DNA of 64,000 nucleotides from Motacilla alba alba (lineage: Eukaryota; Chordata; Aves; Passeriformes; Motacillidae): NCBI RefSeq assembly GCF_015832195.1, contig NC_052034.1, positions 6,845,501 through 6,909,500 of the forward strand, written 5' to 3'. A model generated the notes under the pieces. It worked only from the letters and a program-made list of their open reading frames with translations, did no database searches and was not told where the DNA came from. The position numbers and the translations under genes are program-made. Shown here piece after piece: positions 27,563 to 40,220 of this stretch (positions are counted from its first letter, which is position 1; each line of letters begins with the position of its first letter).

Positions 27563-28992
27563 TCCTCCTGCAGGTACCACCAGCAGCTTTGTGGAGATCT
27601 CACCACTGCAAAGCCCTGCAAGTAGCAGAGATGATGACTTATTTCTCACACTCTCCCTTCATGTGGGCTTCTGTGACATTGAACAGAGGCTGGCAATAGC
27701 CTTTCCTCACTCAGCAGTAATAGTCTGCCATCTCCCAGGTGCCTTCCCTTTCCCCACCACTCAGACCTGGGATGTACCAACACATCAACATGACAGCTAC
27801 ATCAGGGACCTTCATGGAGCCTTTTCCCAGCTACCTGACCTGTGCCTCAATTCTCCCCGCAGGTGAAATAGGGTCACACTCCTCTGGACCACAGCCAAGG
27901 TTCTGCAGGACAGTTTGGGAGCAGCACAGCATCCCCAGGATCCCAATTACAGCATGAGCACTGCCAAGCCCCTCTGGGAACTGGAGGGTGACCTGCAGAC
28001 ACAGCAGGGCTGTGCAAGGCACCAGTGATTCTGAAGTCAACACAAAACAGACAGTTGCATAAGTGACAACTTTTCCTTTAAAACAGCAGCTCGTCAAAGC
28101 TGGCAACTCAGAGTTTTCCCAGTACACAGCCAAACAAGTCACTGCTGCTATTCATGAAGCTAAAAGCAAACACAGAAGTTGTACTCTACAAGTTCCCCTC
28201 AAAATTCCTACCCTTATTTAACAGCCAAAAGAATTTGGCACATAGAGGGAGAGTCTGAAGCTTTGGGATTACAGTGTTGCAGGCTGCAGCTTATGCTTGT
28301 CTCTCCAAGCCAGGCAGACACAAGCTCTGAGCACCCTGTCCCTGGGGAAGAGGCTCCTCCTGCTGAGAGCCAGAGGAGACAGAGACTGCCCCAGGCTCAG
28401 CTGGGCACAGGGGGAAAACAGAGCTGGGGGTTGCATGAATCTCATCCAAAACTGCTCCAAGGGGAGGCAGGTGTACACGCAGGACAGCACTGCAGTGGCT
28501 GGTTACTCCAAAGAGCAGTAACAAAGGCTTGCCAGGAGAGGATGCCCATGTGTGTCTTGGAAAGAAGGGAGCAGCTCAGTCGTGGTTAGCAGAGTCTTTG
28601 GGAAGCTAAATTCTCAGGAAGCTGTTTGCTGATGATTTGTGCCAGCTACCAAACACAGAAACTAAGTTCTGCTATAGCCACTGGAGAGGGTGGGCTGCAC
28701 AAGCTTCCTCCTGAGCACGAGGCTGCCTGCCCTGGGAACAGCCTCACCCAGAGACAGGAGAGCAGCACAGTCTCCTGAGAACAGGATGTCCTCAGCCTTG
28801 GAGCTGCCAAAAAGCCCACCAGCCCCTGCTGATACCCACAGCAGTGATCCAGGCACTTGGCTGCTATGGGCAGCACAGAGCCAGCTCATCCCACCTATTT
28901 CTTTGCTCTTCTGTGTCCAGTGGTGCTCAGGAGTCCACAGTCGTGTGAGTTTGAGGACTCAGAGCACGCTGATGTAGGTAGACGTTCTGTGC

Positions 28993-29125
28993 TTTTTCAC
29001 AAAGAGACCAAAGGCACAAAGACTGTAAGTGCCTTGCTGAGGGTCTCTCAGAATAGCTCTGGCAAAGCCCAGGAATTAAACCCAGGTCTCCCAACTCCCA
29101 GTCCTGGCGTTGGACTCCAGACACG
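28993..29125 (+). mobile_element. MIR-like (CORE-SINE) relic
   Basis: The order GAGACCAAAGGCACAAAGAC, GTGCCTTGCTGAGGGTCTC, then GGAATTAAACCCAGGTCTCC and CAACTCCCAGTCC follows the central and 3' part of a MIR element (the ACTTGCCCAAGGTCACACAG and AACCCAGGTCT blocks), with substantial decay. MIR/CORE-SINEs predate amniotes, so an old eroded copy in a bird is expected. Confidence 0.65.
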
Positions 29126-32100
29126 TTTCCACACGTAAGCCCCAAAGCATCAGTCAGAAGTTCATGACTTTGTCACTAACACCACAGCTGGATTTGACCT
29201 TCAGATGAAAGTCTCCAGCCTTGTTACCAGTGTCCAGAGCCAGCGTGTCTCCAACCACACCGTGATTTTAAAACTATGTTTCTGCCAACACCAAGATGTT
29301 AAAACTCTTTCAAACTTCATTATGAAGTGTGGAGAGTGGCTTGAGCCAGACTGGAATTTTGGCAGCAGTTCTGTGTCGGGGAAGTAGCTCTAGTTTAATC
29401 CTCAAATGAGGGAGGACTTCTCAGGGCATGACAAGCGTGGAGCTCAGCTGTCACAGTCTACCACCCACCCTGAATTCCCTGGAAGTGTCCTGATGTGTGC
29501 AGCTCTGTTCAACATTGTACACTCAGGCATCTGAAGTGGGCCCAGCTTGCAAGTCCAGTTTGTTCTGAAGTTGCTCTGTTCTTCATAGCATCATTTTTCC
29601 TCAATTTTGTGATAAGGCACCAAGGTCTGCTGTGACCTATAGCATCACATCATGCAGATTTATCTTGCTATTCCAGGGGGGGAGCACAGAAAGCACCTTG
29701 AGCAAAGCATCACCACCATCTCACCCTTGTAGTGTTGCAACTGAAGGAGATGAAAATAATATATGGAAAAGGAGAGGGAAGGAAGATACCTGTTAAAGAT
29801 CAGAAGCCCCTGAATAAAAGTGTGTTGAAAACACAAGAGGCAGAAAAAAAGATTGGTAGCAAAATAGGGAAGCCTTTCCCTTGGATGTCACTCAAGCCAC
29901 AAACACTGGCACAGAAATTTGCCAAAGCAGAGGGGAAGAAGTTTGGAGGAGCCACAACCTTGCACTGCTCTGCTCCTCAGGGAGCCAAAGGATGTGCTCA
30001 GCACACAGCTCCCTTCAGCAGGAGAACTCCAAGCCCTTCATGGAGGAGCAAACTACCAGGATGTGCCACTCCACTGCAAGAGTCAGGAGTCATTTCCAGG
30101 GATTTTGCTGAGGCTTCACAGCAATATCCCAGGGAGTGGGGCAACTCCCACAGAAGAGCCCAGAAAGCTCAAGCAGTTGTTCCTAGACCAGAGCCAACAC
30201 ATGGCTGTCCTTGGAGCTGCCTGATCCCTGTAGGATGAGCTACACAAGCTTGTCCACATGCAATTACCTTTTGGGAAATAGCATCTCTTGCTTGTGGCTC
30301 TAAGTGACTGCCAAGGAAGTGGTAATTTGGGGAAGGAGCATGAGCTGACTGATGAACTGATTTGGGGGTACAAAGCTGTAAGTACTGGAGAGGTCAGGAC
30401 ACACCAAGGGATGGCAGCCAACAAATCTCACTCCTCAGCCCACAAGGACATGTCCCCCTTGTTTTCAAGGAAGTGTCACTGAACACAACAGGCACACATG
30501 ACACAAGAAGGGGGAAGAGTGTCACATTCCAGGATCAAAGTCTCAAAAATCATGTCAAAAGAGACAGGGTGATCTCTGCCATGACCCAAGCAGGACAGCC
30601 TGTCACACACAGGAAATACCTTCACCCTTTCTGGATTTCCCCTGCCCTTTCACACAAACAAACAAAGCTGTTTGTGCACAAAGACCACAGAGAAGGAAGG
30701 CGTGAAACTCGTTTCCACATCACAAGAGAAGTTTTGTTACTCTGATTCATTCAGCCATTGCAGTTTGTGCTCAAGGAGACCTCAGTGACCCTCAGAGGCT
30801 TCTATTGATTTTTATTCAAGCCCCAGGTTGAAAGTTTCACCATCACTTACTGATGGGTTTCAGGATCACAAGATGAATGAACTTGCCTTTTTGACTGGCA
30901 AAGAGTCCAGAAACCAAGGAATCCAAGCTCTGGTTTGCCTGCTTCTCTCATGGCACTGAAGTCAGGTATCAACCCAGTGGGTCCAACCCCATCCATAAAA
31001 CTGCCATACTGTCTTCCAGGGACCCTCATCTTCATTCCAACAAGGGTATCAAAAGGGATTCAGGACAAAGCCTGGGTAATTCCTCTAACTCTTGGTACCA
31101 ATGCCCTGATTTACAGACATGCCAAAACCCTGCAACTCCCCACAGAAAATCAGAGTGTTCTGAAATCAGATTTCAAATACATCAAGTTAAGTAACCATAT
31201 CTCAAAGCACTTGGAAAGAAGGGAGTTTAAGAGCTCAGAGAAGCTATCAAATATATATTTGGTTCCCAGCACCACCATGTCCACACAGACCATCCTAACC
31301 ATCCTCTCAAAGCCTACCAGACACTGATTACACCAGGCAGCTCCTCTGTGAGACACAGACAAGACAACTTCACCTCAAACCAGTGCCACAGCTGATGCAG
31401 GGACAAGAAGCACCTTTGCCATCCCATTTGCACTCAGAGGCATGGTGGAGACCATCACTGTGAATCAGAGCTGTGCTCTTTTTTCCTGCAGCCCCAGCTC
31501 TTCCAGCTTCCCTACCACAAACACAGTAGTTCCCTAGGGAACAACATAACCAGAGGAGCTCCAAATATGCTCCTGCAGACATCAGATTAAACAAAAAAAC
31601 AACCTGCAGCTGCAGGAGTGTTGGAGTTCATTGTGTCTTCTGTGTTTGCCAATAGGGAGGAGGAAGACTTTGTTTAGGTCTGAACATATCTGGTTCAAAC
31701 AACTTAGCAAAATACTAAACCCAGGAAACAAATTGATCTACCTGCCATGCCCTGCTGTCCACAGCAATTCTTGACAGTCTCTCAGTCCCAAGAAAAAAGG
31801 GCCAAGGACACAGAGACAGATGTTTCTATGCCACCACAGAGTAATCATCAGCTCCTGCCTTTACTAACAATCAGATCTCAGTGCTGTTGCAAGCAGCACT
31901 GCAGCAGGGAGGAGGAATGCTCAGAGAATGTCTGGGCAAGATCAAAAGGCCTCAATCAGCAGCCTGAGCACAACCCCTGGAACAGGTGACCCTCCACCTG
32001 TGCCCAGGCAGCAGCACACAGCCATTGTTCAAAGCAGAGAATGCCCCTTTGTGCTACAGCTCTAATCCCACACACCCTGAGCCTCCGTCTGTCCTGTTGT

Positions 32101-35100
32101 AGGAGCACTGTTCATCCTGCGTTTACATCCCATGTGTGCTTCAGAGAGCAGATGCCTTTTTCCAAGCACATTTCTCTCCAAGATGAGGAGTTGTAAGGGA
32201 ATTAAACACATAAAAGAGTTTATGTGTAACAGGACTTCAAATAGCAATCCTAATGCACTGGAATAAGCTCTGGGATTTATTATTCAATTGACTGGAAAGC
32301 AAGAAAGAGAGAAGGATTTCCCTGTGGCATTACTAGTTCTGAAACTGAGGGGAAACATCATCTACAGGCCAATCTCCTGGGTGACAGATCCCCAACTTCT
32401 CCTACTGACCCTGTAGCAACAGAGTTTTCAAAAGCACAGAAGACCACATTGGATGAGCCTGCAGAATTCCTTCTTTGTTATTCTACAAACCAGCTTGTAA
32501 AATCCCTCCGGGAGCAGTAATGTGTTCAATTTAAATGAAAAGAAAAAACCCAGCATTCAAAAACACCAAACAAGAATGATCCATGCAAGATGTGTAGCCT
32601 GCTTACATGAAATGCAGAGTATTTGTGATAAGCCAAACCAGCTACAATACTGAAATAAAAAACCAGGCAGTGACAGGCAGCTGGAAAGGGCATCACAGCC
32701 CAGATTTGCTGTGTTGTAAGAACACTCTTCCTGCCATCTCTCCCATCTCTTGGTGAAGTTTAAAGCCAACAGATGAATAATTCAATGTTTGGAGTTTCAA
32801 TGACTCTTATCAAAGTAAGAGACCAGGTAAACCCATCCCTGTACAAGCCAGCTGTGGGTTTCCTGGAAGATCTTCAAAAGTCTCTGAAGGCAGAAGATGC
32901 TGCAGAGACAGGACACTCAAAAGCTGAAGAGAGACAGCTCTGTGACCACAGAGTACAGCAAAGCATAGCAGGAAAAAAACTCACTCAGCCTTGCCGGGAG
33001 CATTCATTTTCAAGGATGAGACAAGTAGGAGAGGAGCTGGAATCTCCCACCACAAATGAAGAACATTTCCAGAGATGAGATAGGGATTTTCCAGAGAAGA
33101 TGGGGACTTTTCAAGGCATCAACAGTTTGAAGCAGAAAGTGTTTGTCTTCAGAAGGATGTAACAGCACATGATCTGCCAATGCCACTCATCCCATCCATT
33201 TACCTCCCAAGACACTACTTTACTGACCACGACAATCATACACAAATATTCTAATCAAAAGTAGGCTGATTTTGGCCAGCTAGAGTATAGCAAGAAGCTG
33301 CCCTATTGTGTCATAAAACACAGTAAAGCAGCTCTGGTTTCATCTTACAGGCGAGGTAGTGTTGCTGGCCTGAAGGCACAGGAGGTCACAGAAGCTCCAA
33401 GAACTGAATGTAGGTCCCAAATCCTTGCCTGGCCTTCAAGACCACCCTTCTGAGTGAGCCTTGAGGAGTGCAGTGTCCCAGGCAGGGCTGGACTGGGCAT
33501 CCCCCTGCAGCTGCTGCAGCAAAAGGATTGCTGAGAAGAAGGGTTACAATTTGGATGCCTGGGTTTACCAGGCTGGGGACAACCATCCAGGCAGCAGAGA
33601 ACCAGAGATTAGGTTCCCATTGACACCCCAAGGTAGGGACTTTGTCCCTTCCTTTAGACAGACAAATGGCACATGAGTTTGAAGCAGCCCAGGAGCTTCA
33701 GCCAGGCTGCTGCAGAGCTGCCCGTGCACCAGGAGTGTGACATGGCAAGGGCACACCTGTGGCACACAGGAGCTGAAGCCTTCACTGCACAAAGGGAGAG
33801 AGTTCAAGAACAGATCTGCTGAGGGAAATCCTCCAGCCAAGACTGCTCCAGAGCAACTCAGCACCAAGCTAAACAAAGAGCCTGGGGCAGAGGGCAAGAA
33901 CAGAGCAGCTCATCCCAGCCCAGCCCAGCCAAGATGATGACACTCCTGCTAAAGCAGCTTCCTAGGAGCAAGTGAATGGACAGCAAGGACATCCCACAGC
34001 CTGGGCTGCAAGGCTGGGATCTCACAGATCCTCCTCTGCCAAAGGCTTGACCCTGAGCTGCAGTTTGTGCAGTAAGGGAAAGAAACCCCACAAGAATGAA
34101 TGGGAGACAGGAAAGGGATTAAATCCTGTCTGGCCCCAGCGATGTCTGCTCGTAAGCAGAGTCTCTGTAGCACAGAGCCCCTCTCAGCTGTCACCACAAG
34201 TCTGAGAGATGCCTTTTTCCTTGGCTGACATCCCTTTTGCTAGCGAGCAGCCTGATAAGGGGTGCTGGCAGAATGAAAGCTCTCCCAGATATGGCTGACT
34301 CCTGTAAACAAGGAGATGAAAACAGTTTGTTTCAAATCACAGCTGGGAGAAACACTATAAAGGCAAAATGGTGCCAATGGCTTGCTGACACATTGCATTG
34401 CTTACAGTCACACACAACACTCTGTGCCCTTCAATTCAAGCTCAGGCACCACAAACCTACCTGGAGAAGAACAGGAGAAGGCCAAACAACACTTCAAATT
34501 TACTTTCTTAGCAACGAAAAGCAGATATATTTATATTACCTGAACAACTGCAGGGATATAGAGAACAAGAACATTTTTAGCCACTGACCAGACCTGGAAC
34601 GAGCCTGACCTTGCGTGAAGCCAGACTTCCAGAAATTCCAAAAAGAGAGGCTGGTACAGACAAGGTAAGGAGGAAACAGAAACAAGTAGGGCAGCCAGGC
34701 TGAGTTTTGTGCTTTGTTCATTTTCTGCAGGGATTTTCAGAGACCTGTTGAAGGAAGTTGTACAGCTTGGTGGCTGATAAACTCTTACAAGCCCCTTTGA
34801 AGCCAGTTTCTTAACAGGAAAAGCACTATACTGCCTTGTGACTTTGGGAACTGGTTTTCCTTATTTCTACCCTTTATACACGAGTTTTCATCTCAAAACA
34901 GGAGATGGGGTTTACCTGAATTACAAGAGAGATTGGTGGTTCCTAAAAAGACAATACTCATTTTGGTGAGAGAGGGAGGAAAAGTATTTTTGCTAAAAAA
35001 AAAGTAGTTTTAGAACTTCAGCTTGACTCCGAGAAAAAAGAAAGCCACTTCAAGCATCCCTATGGGCTGGCAACAAAACAGTGCTAGGCTGCTGTGTGCT

Positions 35101-35369
35101 CAGAAAACAACACCTCTGACACACAACCTGGCTCAGGGTACCAAACATTGCCCACAGCAGTCACACATCACAAGAGTCATCATTTTCAGCAGCTGTTTTC
35201 ATTCTCTTATCAAAGTCAGGTGCATTGCTGAAAACAAACAACCAAAAGGTGTCTTGGCTGGGGATAACTTATCCAACAGCCCATTCAACTCTCAGGATCT
35301 CAGATCCCACCTTTGTTGTCACTCTTTCTTGGGGCTTTCCCTTTCAGACAGTGGCAGTAGGAGAAATTA

Positions 35370-36015
35370 TCAAGGACCTGTTTTACCTCTGATGAAAGTG
35401 GATGAGTTCCAGAATTTTGTCAGCAGCTTCCTGAGAGGTTCTTGGGAAAGAGGTGCAGGGTCTTTCTCTACTTTATGCAAGAATGTCATGCAATATGTGC
35501 CTAGAGGCATACAGGCATTTCCCTGGAAGGGTTCCATCCTCTTGTCCTGCATTTCCTCCCAGCCCAAAGGGAACAGAGCATTGATGTCCTCCCATCTCTT
35601 CAAGAAGATTTCTCCATAGTGATCATCTTCCAAAAATGCAGCTCCTGTTAGCTGAGCTTTCACCAGCTGAGATCTTGAATATTTAATAACCCCAGCATCT
35701 TTCCATGATATTTTCACACAGAAAGAAAAATTGAGATGTCTTCTGCTGTTCTGCATTGTCTCCAAACAATTGGACTCATCAGGCAAACAAACTAAACTAC
35801 ATTTGAAACTGAAAATGTTCCATGAACAATGTCACAACAGCACACACTACTCCTAAAGTCTCTGGGTTAATGTAAGAATCAATGGCATCAATCAACTGCA
35901 GGGGCCCACAAAAAGAATTTTTACTAATAACATGATCAGATGTTTGGTTCTTATGAAATTCCAGTTGTGTTACTAACGAAAAATAAGTAAGATTTTTGTC
36001 AAGTTTAGGAGACAA
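35370..36015 (-). other. Two adjacent minus-strand open frames of unknown origin
   Basis: Minus-strand frames 36015-35797 and 35786-35370 lie end to end and in different frames. Both look protein-like by composition: the first contains LQLIDAIDSYINPETLGVV, the second EDDHYGEIFLKRWEDINALF and QEPLRKLLTKFW. A single frameshift near 35790 would make one reading of about 210 codons. Neither has a well-placed ATG, splice sites or a family I recognise. Possibly a frameshifted pseudogene. The same stretch also has an open plus-strand frame (35023-35619), which lowers the weight of the signal. Confidence 0.2.
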
Positions 36016-37225
36016 GGTGAAAGCTCACAAGTTTCTAATGACAATTATGTGCCTAAAAAGCCTGGGAAATTAAAAAGCTTCAACAGAAGTTTGGCCATGA
36101 CAGTGTGAAATATGAAGTGTTTCAACCACAGCCTTGCATAAAGACAAAAGAGACACCAAAGCAGATATTTTACAAGTGAAAAAACTGAGACTGACCACTG
36201 GCCAAGTGGAAACTGGAGAACCAACAATGGGAACAGCCCCATGCAAGATGTGAGTTCTAGATGAAGTGTCACAAGAACAGGGAGGTGGGACTCAGCCTGC
36301 AGTCACCTTCTGGCCAGGTTATCAACCACAGGAGGACCTCAACCAGTGCCCTGTGGGTGAATTGGTAACAATAACAATAAAATGACTGAGCTCTGTGAGC
36401 TAAGTTATGGCTTGTGTATTTGGGAAATTGTTTTAGAAGCTAGGTGCAAATTTAGAGCACAATGGCTTTTTTGCCCCAATTCCCAGCTGGGTGGGTAACA
36501 CTATCCTGCTCTGAGAATGCCTTTCAGAGAAGGCAAAGCACAACAATGCAGACATTTTACTGAAAGGTTGTAGCTGGGGACAGCTATTTCACACTTTTTT
36601 TTTTCCTTCTTACATGTAGGTTCCAAGGCTATAAATGATCAAAAGGAAAAGCAGGCTCAGGGCAAGTTTTTGACACGTAGCTGTTTTTTTGTTTCTTGTC
36701 TGAGGAGAGGACTTTCTGTTTTGAGTTGTCTTTAAAGGGTACTGAAATCCAGGAAGTCTAAAGAAATTCCACCCTGAAAGATACAGGGCACATTACCTTT
36801 GTCCCCCATTGCCTGTAAGAGATTTGATCACAGCTTTCCAGTGTATGTGATCAATATTTCCACTACAGCCCTGAGTATGGGGACTTGATACCAAAAACTC
36901 CCACAGGACCACTGACCCAGCATCCCTGCTCACCCTGAACATTTATCTGCTTTCATGCCTGACCAGCAGCAGCCTCCTGTGTGGAGAAGCACAAACTGGC
37001 ACTACACCCTCAACTAAACTGTTTCACATAACTTGTCCTAATACTGATGTCTTTGAATTGAACTATTTGTCCCCAGGCATAATTTGCTCCCCTTTTGTAA
37101 ATGTAACTGATGTTGTCACATAACTTCTACAATAGAAGTTAGTTAATGAAAAAGAGAACTTTATATACAAGCCTCTTGTGTAAGATTATATCACCCAAAT
37201 AAATAGGCATTAGGTAGGTGGAAAA

Positions 37226-37322
37226 TGTATATTATGTATATTATAGATAATATTATAATTATAATTATTTAAATATTATAATTATAATTATTATATGTAT
37301 AATAATTATTATTATTTTATAC
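37226..37322. repeat. AT-rich low-complexity block with self-complementary 14-mers
   Basis: About 95 bp almost purely A/T. ATTATAATTATAAT, its own reverse complement, occurs at 37252-37265 and again at 37275-37288, separated by ATTTAAAT-type sequence, so either strand could fold into hairpins. It lies about 310 bp into intron 2. Confidence 0.9.
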
Positions 37323-37629
37323 ATTCCTGTATAAAAGATGTAATATTTTACCCCTCAGTGTGCTTGATTTGGGGGAACCTCCACCTTGCACAGAATAAAC
37401 AATGTCTCCTGTCTAAATTAGACCTGTGTTTAGAGAGCTCCTAAAGCTGGAAACAATGCTACACTTACCTTCACCTGTGATTTCCCTGCAGTTATCACCA
37501 GTGGTGTTCTTCAGTCACAGCTCCCCAAAGCAGGACATCCCACCTGCCCCTCTCTGCAGCACTCACCAGCCACCCAACCCAAGGGGAAGGGCAGGAGGAT
37601 TGGGCAGTATGAGACATGAAGATTTTTAC

Positions 37630-37752
37630 CTGACTAAGTTGGCACAAGGTCCTGGCCAGCGGCAGCTCTGATAAACTCTCTGGATCACCGTTTCTGACCC
37701 GTTCTGCACCTGGCAGGAGACTGTCCTTGTGACTGTGTAGTGACACCAGTGC
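37630..37752 (-). CDS. COL26A1: COL26A1 exon 2: first half of EMI domain
   Basis: Encodes residues 51 (split Arg) to 92 (split Ser), the N-terminal half of the EMI domain, a small cysteine-rich module for protein-protein contacts in emilins, multimerins and Emu proteins. Visible landmarks are HWCHYTVTRTVSC, a QNGS N-glycosylation sequon (Asn68), and QSCRWPGPCANLV. Cysteines fall at 54, 64, 81 and 87. The sequence is almost identical to human COL26A1 as remembered and clearly closer to it than to EMID1. On the minus strand the acceptor is a CT-rich tract ending in CTGCAG (37758-37753), with a likely CTAAC branch point at 37778-37774. The donor is CAG/GTAAAA (GT at 37629-37628). Phases 2 and 2 join exactly with exons 1 and 3. 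The exon is 123 bp. Confidence 0.96.
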
Positions 37753-37786
37753 CTGCAGAGAGAGAGGACACACGTTAGTGAGCCCC

Positions 37787-37828
37787 AGTGAGACAACAAG
37801 GGAACCAGAGTGAGACAACAAGGGAACC
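37787..37828 (+). repeat. Tandem duplication, 2 x about 22 bp, beside the exon 2 acceptor
   Basis: AGTGAGACAACAAGGGAACC occurs at 37787-37806 and 37809-37828 (period 22). It lies in intron 1 only 35-76 bp upstream of exon 2 on the minus strand, just beyond the branch-point candidate, so copy number could alter spacing near the acceptor. Confidence 0.9.
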
Positions 37829-39251
37829 AACACACGCCAGACTGCAGGAAAAACAGACCAAGAATCTGGGGGTGGGGTGGTTTCTTCTGCCAGCCATAGC
37901 CAGGCTAACTTGCAGTCTTCACTTCTCACCCCACCCTCTCCTTCCAAGAGCTGCAGAAAGATTCCCAGCTCCTGCCAACCTGGACCACAGATCCAGTAAT
38001 GCCTCTTGCTTGGTTGTCAGAGGCCAGAGTTTTACAGTGCATAATTTAGTTCTGTGACTTATCAGAAACAATAGGACTTGGGGAAAAAAAAAAAGACATG
38101 TTCCAAATCTCCTGATAGTCAGCTCCCATTGTACTGGTCTTAATTCCACCCTGCTTGTTATGGTATCATTCCCCAGCCTCCCACCATTCTGAACAACAGC
38201 AGAGTAGGAAAATTCTGCTTTTTGGTGTGGTGGAGTTCTCTGTCAGCAGGGCTCGAACAAGCTGGTGCTGAACAAGTCCTGTTGTTGTCCTGCTGAGGTT
38301 ACTGCCTAAAATTGGGCAAGGGAAAATGCAGGGGAGGGAGGGAAGGATAAGTATCTCACACTGTCTCAAGAGAGAGACAGACCCCTCACTGCAAGGTGTA
38401 TGAGACAGAAGCAACTGCAGTGTCAGCACAGGGAATTCAGACCTAAAGACCCTTCAGGGACCTTCTCTGGAAAAAAAAAAAGAAAAAGTTTTAGGTTCCG
38501 GTGACATGCTTGAGGGGATACAAAAAATTCCCCCCTTGAAAGCATTGCTCATTTTGCCAAATACTGGCACAAGTTTTTGTGAATGTTTTGGTGTGGAATG
38601 TTTTGTGATGTTTTTGTACATCAGTGTAGTTAACAGGTTTGAGAGTGACTTTCCTACTGACTGGGGATCACTGAATTGGGGTCACTGTGGGACATGGAGA
38701 CACCAGCTTGTGCTCCAAAACACACCCAGTGCTTGTGTAAGCTTTCCATGCTGAACCAGAGCCAGAGTCCTGGCTCCTCATCTATCTTAAAGCAAGAGCC
38801 CTCAATTGAGCTGATCCCTTAGCACCACAGTGACTCCCCAGCCTTGCACACCAAAAATCAAAGTGGAAATGCACCTGCACATCCCCTTCTCCTTCCCTAA
38901 ACCACCTCCTCTGCGTCAGTTTGATTTCTCCAGAACACGCCATTTACAGCATTTGTTGCTTTTTCCCCCTTTTTGCATTCCCCTCCCATCTCCACAGGAA
39001 TCCCTGCTCTCTGGATAGCTCCCATTTCCATGAATAGGAGGCACAGATGCCAGGACCACATGGGGCCAGCAGGCTGCTTGCTGACCCTTGGGCTACAGCC
39101 GGCCGGGAAGGCTGGGACACCCAGGGAGGGGTGGCTCTGTGCCACTGCCACGAGCCCAGCAGCAGGGACAGGGCTCAGCTTGCAGCTTTCCTTGGGACAC
39201 TGCTCCTGCTCACCATAAACCTTTCTGAGATTCCTCGGCAGGGATTGTGCA

Positions 39252-39456
39252 CTGTGGGCACGCCTGATGCAACCCCAGGTGGGCAGGGAGGTCTTTGAGA
39301 ACCACTTATCTCAGACTTGTCAGGGATCTGTGCTGTATAATAGGATTCAGGACTGTGGGCACACCTGAGGTGACCCCAGGTGGGCAGGGAGATCTTACAG
39401 AACCACTTATTTCAGATCTGGCAGGGATCTGTGGTGTGTAAATAGGGATCAGGCAC
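39252..39456 (+). repeat. Imperfect tandem duplication, about 2 x 101 bp
   Basis: The block CTGTGGGCAC..CCTGA, CCCCAGGTGGGCAGGGAG, AGAACCACTTAT, CAGGGATCTGTG and GGATTCAGG occurs at 39252 and again at 39353. Substitutions and small indels between copies make it older than the 50-bp duplication. A partial CAGGGAT-like match just before the first copy may be a remnant of a third unit. Confidence 0.9.
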
Positions 39457-39830
39457 TGGAGTACCCAAATGTCTCTACTGACAACTGCAGCATCAAAACA
39501 AGGGGGGGAAAGATAAAGTTAGTGAAGCTTCAGATCACATGATGACATCAGATCCTTTAACGGGCTCAACAGAACTTCCACACAAAGTTTAGGGAGCAGG
39601 ACCAGGAGAAACAGCAAGAGCTAAAGGCTGAAAATGTGACAATTCAGTTTTCTTTTACCCCTCATTTGCACACTTAGTGCAATCAGCCATTTGGTCTCTC
39701 CAAGCCTCAGTCATGGGGTTTGTCCTGACCGGGGTAATATCTCCTCATTCCATGGGAACAACCAGTTGAGCACAGAAGGAAAAGCAGCCAGGAGAAAGGG
39801 TGAGAACGAGAGGGAAATTCACAGCCCTGC

Positions 39831-40220
39831 ATTCACAGAATTACCAGGTTGGAAGAGACTTTGAAGATCGTCAAGTCCAACTCAGCCCCAACACCCAACT
39901 CAACCCTGGCACCCAGTGCCACATCCAGACTTTGTTAAACACATCCAGGGATGGGGACTCCACCACCTCCCTGGGAGAAGCATTCCAGTACTTTATCCAG
40001 TACTTATCTTTCCGTGAAAAACTTTTTCCTAATATCCAACCTATATTTCCCCTGGCACAGCTTGAGTCTGTGTCCTCTGGTTCTGTCAGTGCTGCCTGGA
40101 GAAAGAGACCAACCCCACCTGAGCACAGCCACTTTTCAGGGAGTTGTAGCATGATAAGGTCACCTCTGAGTCTCCTTTTCTCCAGGCTAAACACCTCCAG
40201 CTCCCTCAGCCGTTCCTCAT
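39831..40220 (-). mobile_element. CR1 LINE, 5'-truncated 3' end
   Basis: A CR1 3' UTR of about 390 bp in minus orientation. The plus strand begins ATTCACAGAATTACCAGGTT, runs through GGGATGGGGACTCCACCACC, AAAAACTTTTTCCTAATATC and CCCCTGGCACAGCTTGAGTC, and ends near AGCCGTTCCTCAT. It aligns by eye with the inverted copy at 13228-13492 but extends further 5'. Open frames across it on both strands are incidental. Confidence 0.95.

Larger units (their letters stand above)
27281..37629 (-). other. COL26A1 intron 2 (10,349 bp)
   Basis: GTAAAA...GTTAG phase 2 intron splitting the EMI domain. It contains an AT-rich low-complexity block (37226-37322), a MIR-like relic (28993-29125), a 50-bp tandem duplication (27463-27562) and a protein-like open frame pair (35370-36015, minus strand) of unknown origin. 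I recognise nothing else in about 29.2-35.3 kb or 36.1-37.2 kb. Confidence 0.9.

Noticed and set aside
29732..30238. A 168-codon plus-strand open frame
   Set aside because: Low-complexity Lys/Gln/Ser/Pro composition, no known domain, no splice or promoter support; consistent with chance in intron 2.
32773..33078. A 101-codon plus-strand frame with an ATG
   Set aside because: It comes from purine-rich sequence and shows no family signal or conserved motif that I recognise.
36160..36200. Another MIR-like stretch (TTTTACAAGTGAAAAAACTGAG)
   Set aside because: Only one short block resembles MIR; the flanks do not continue the match.
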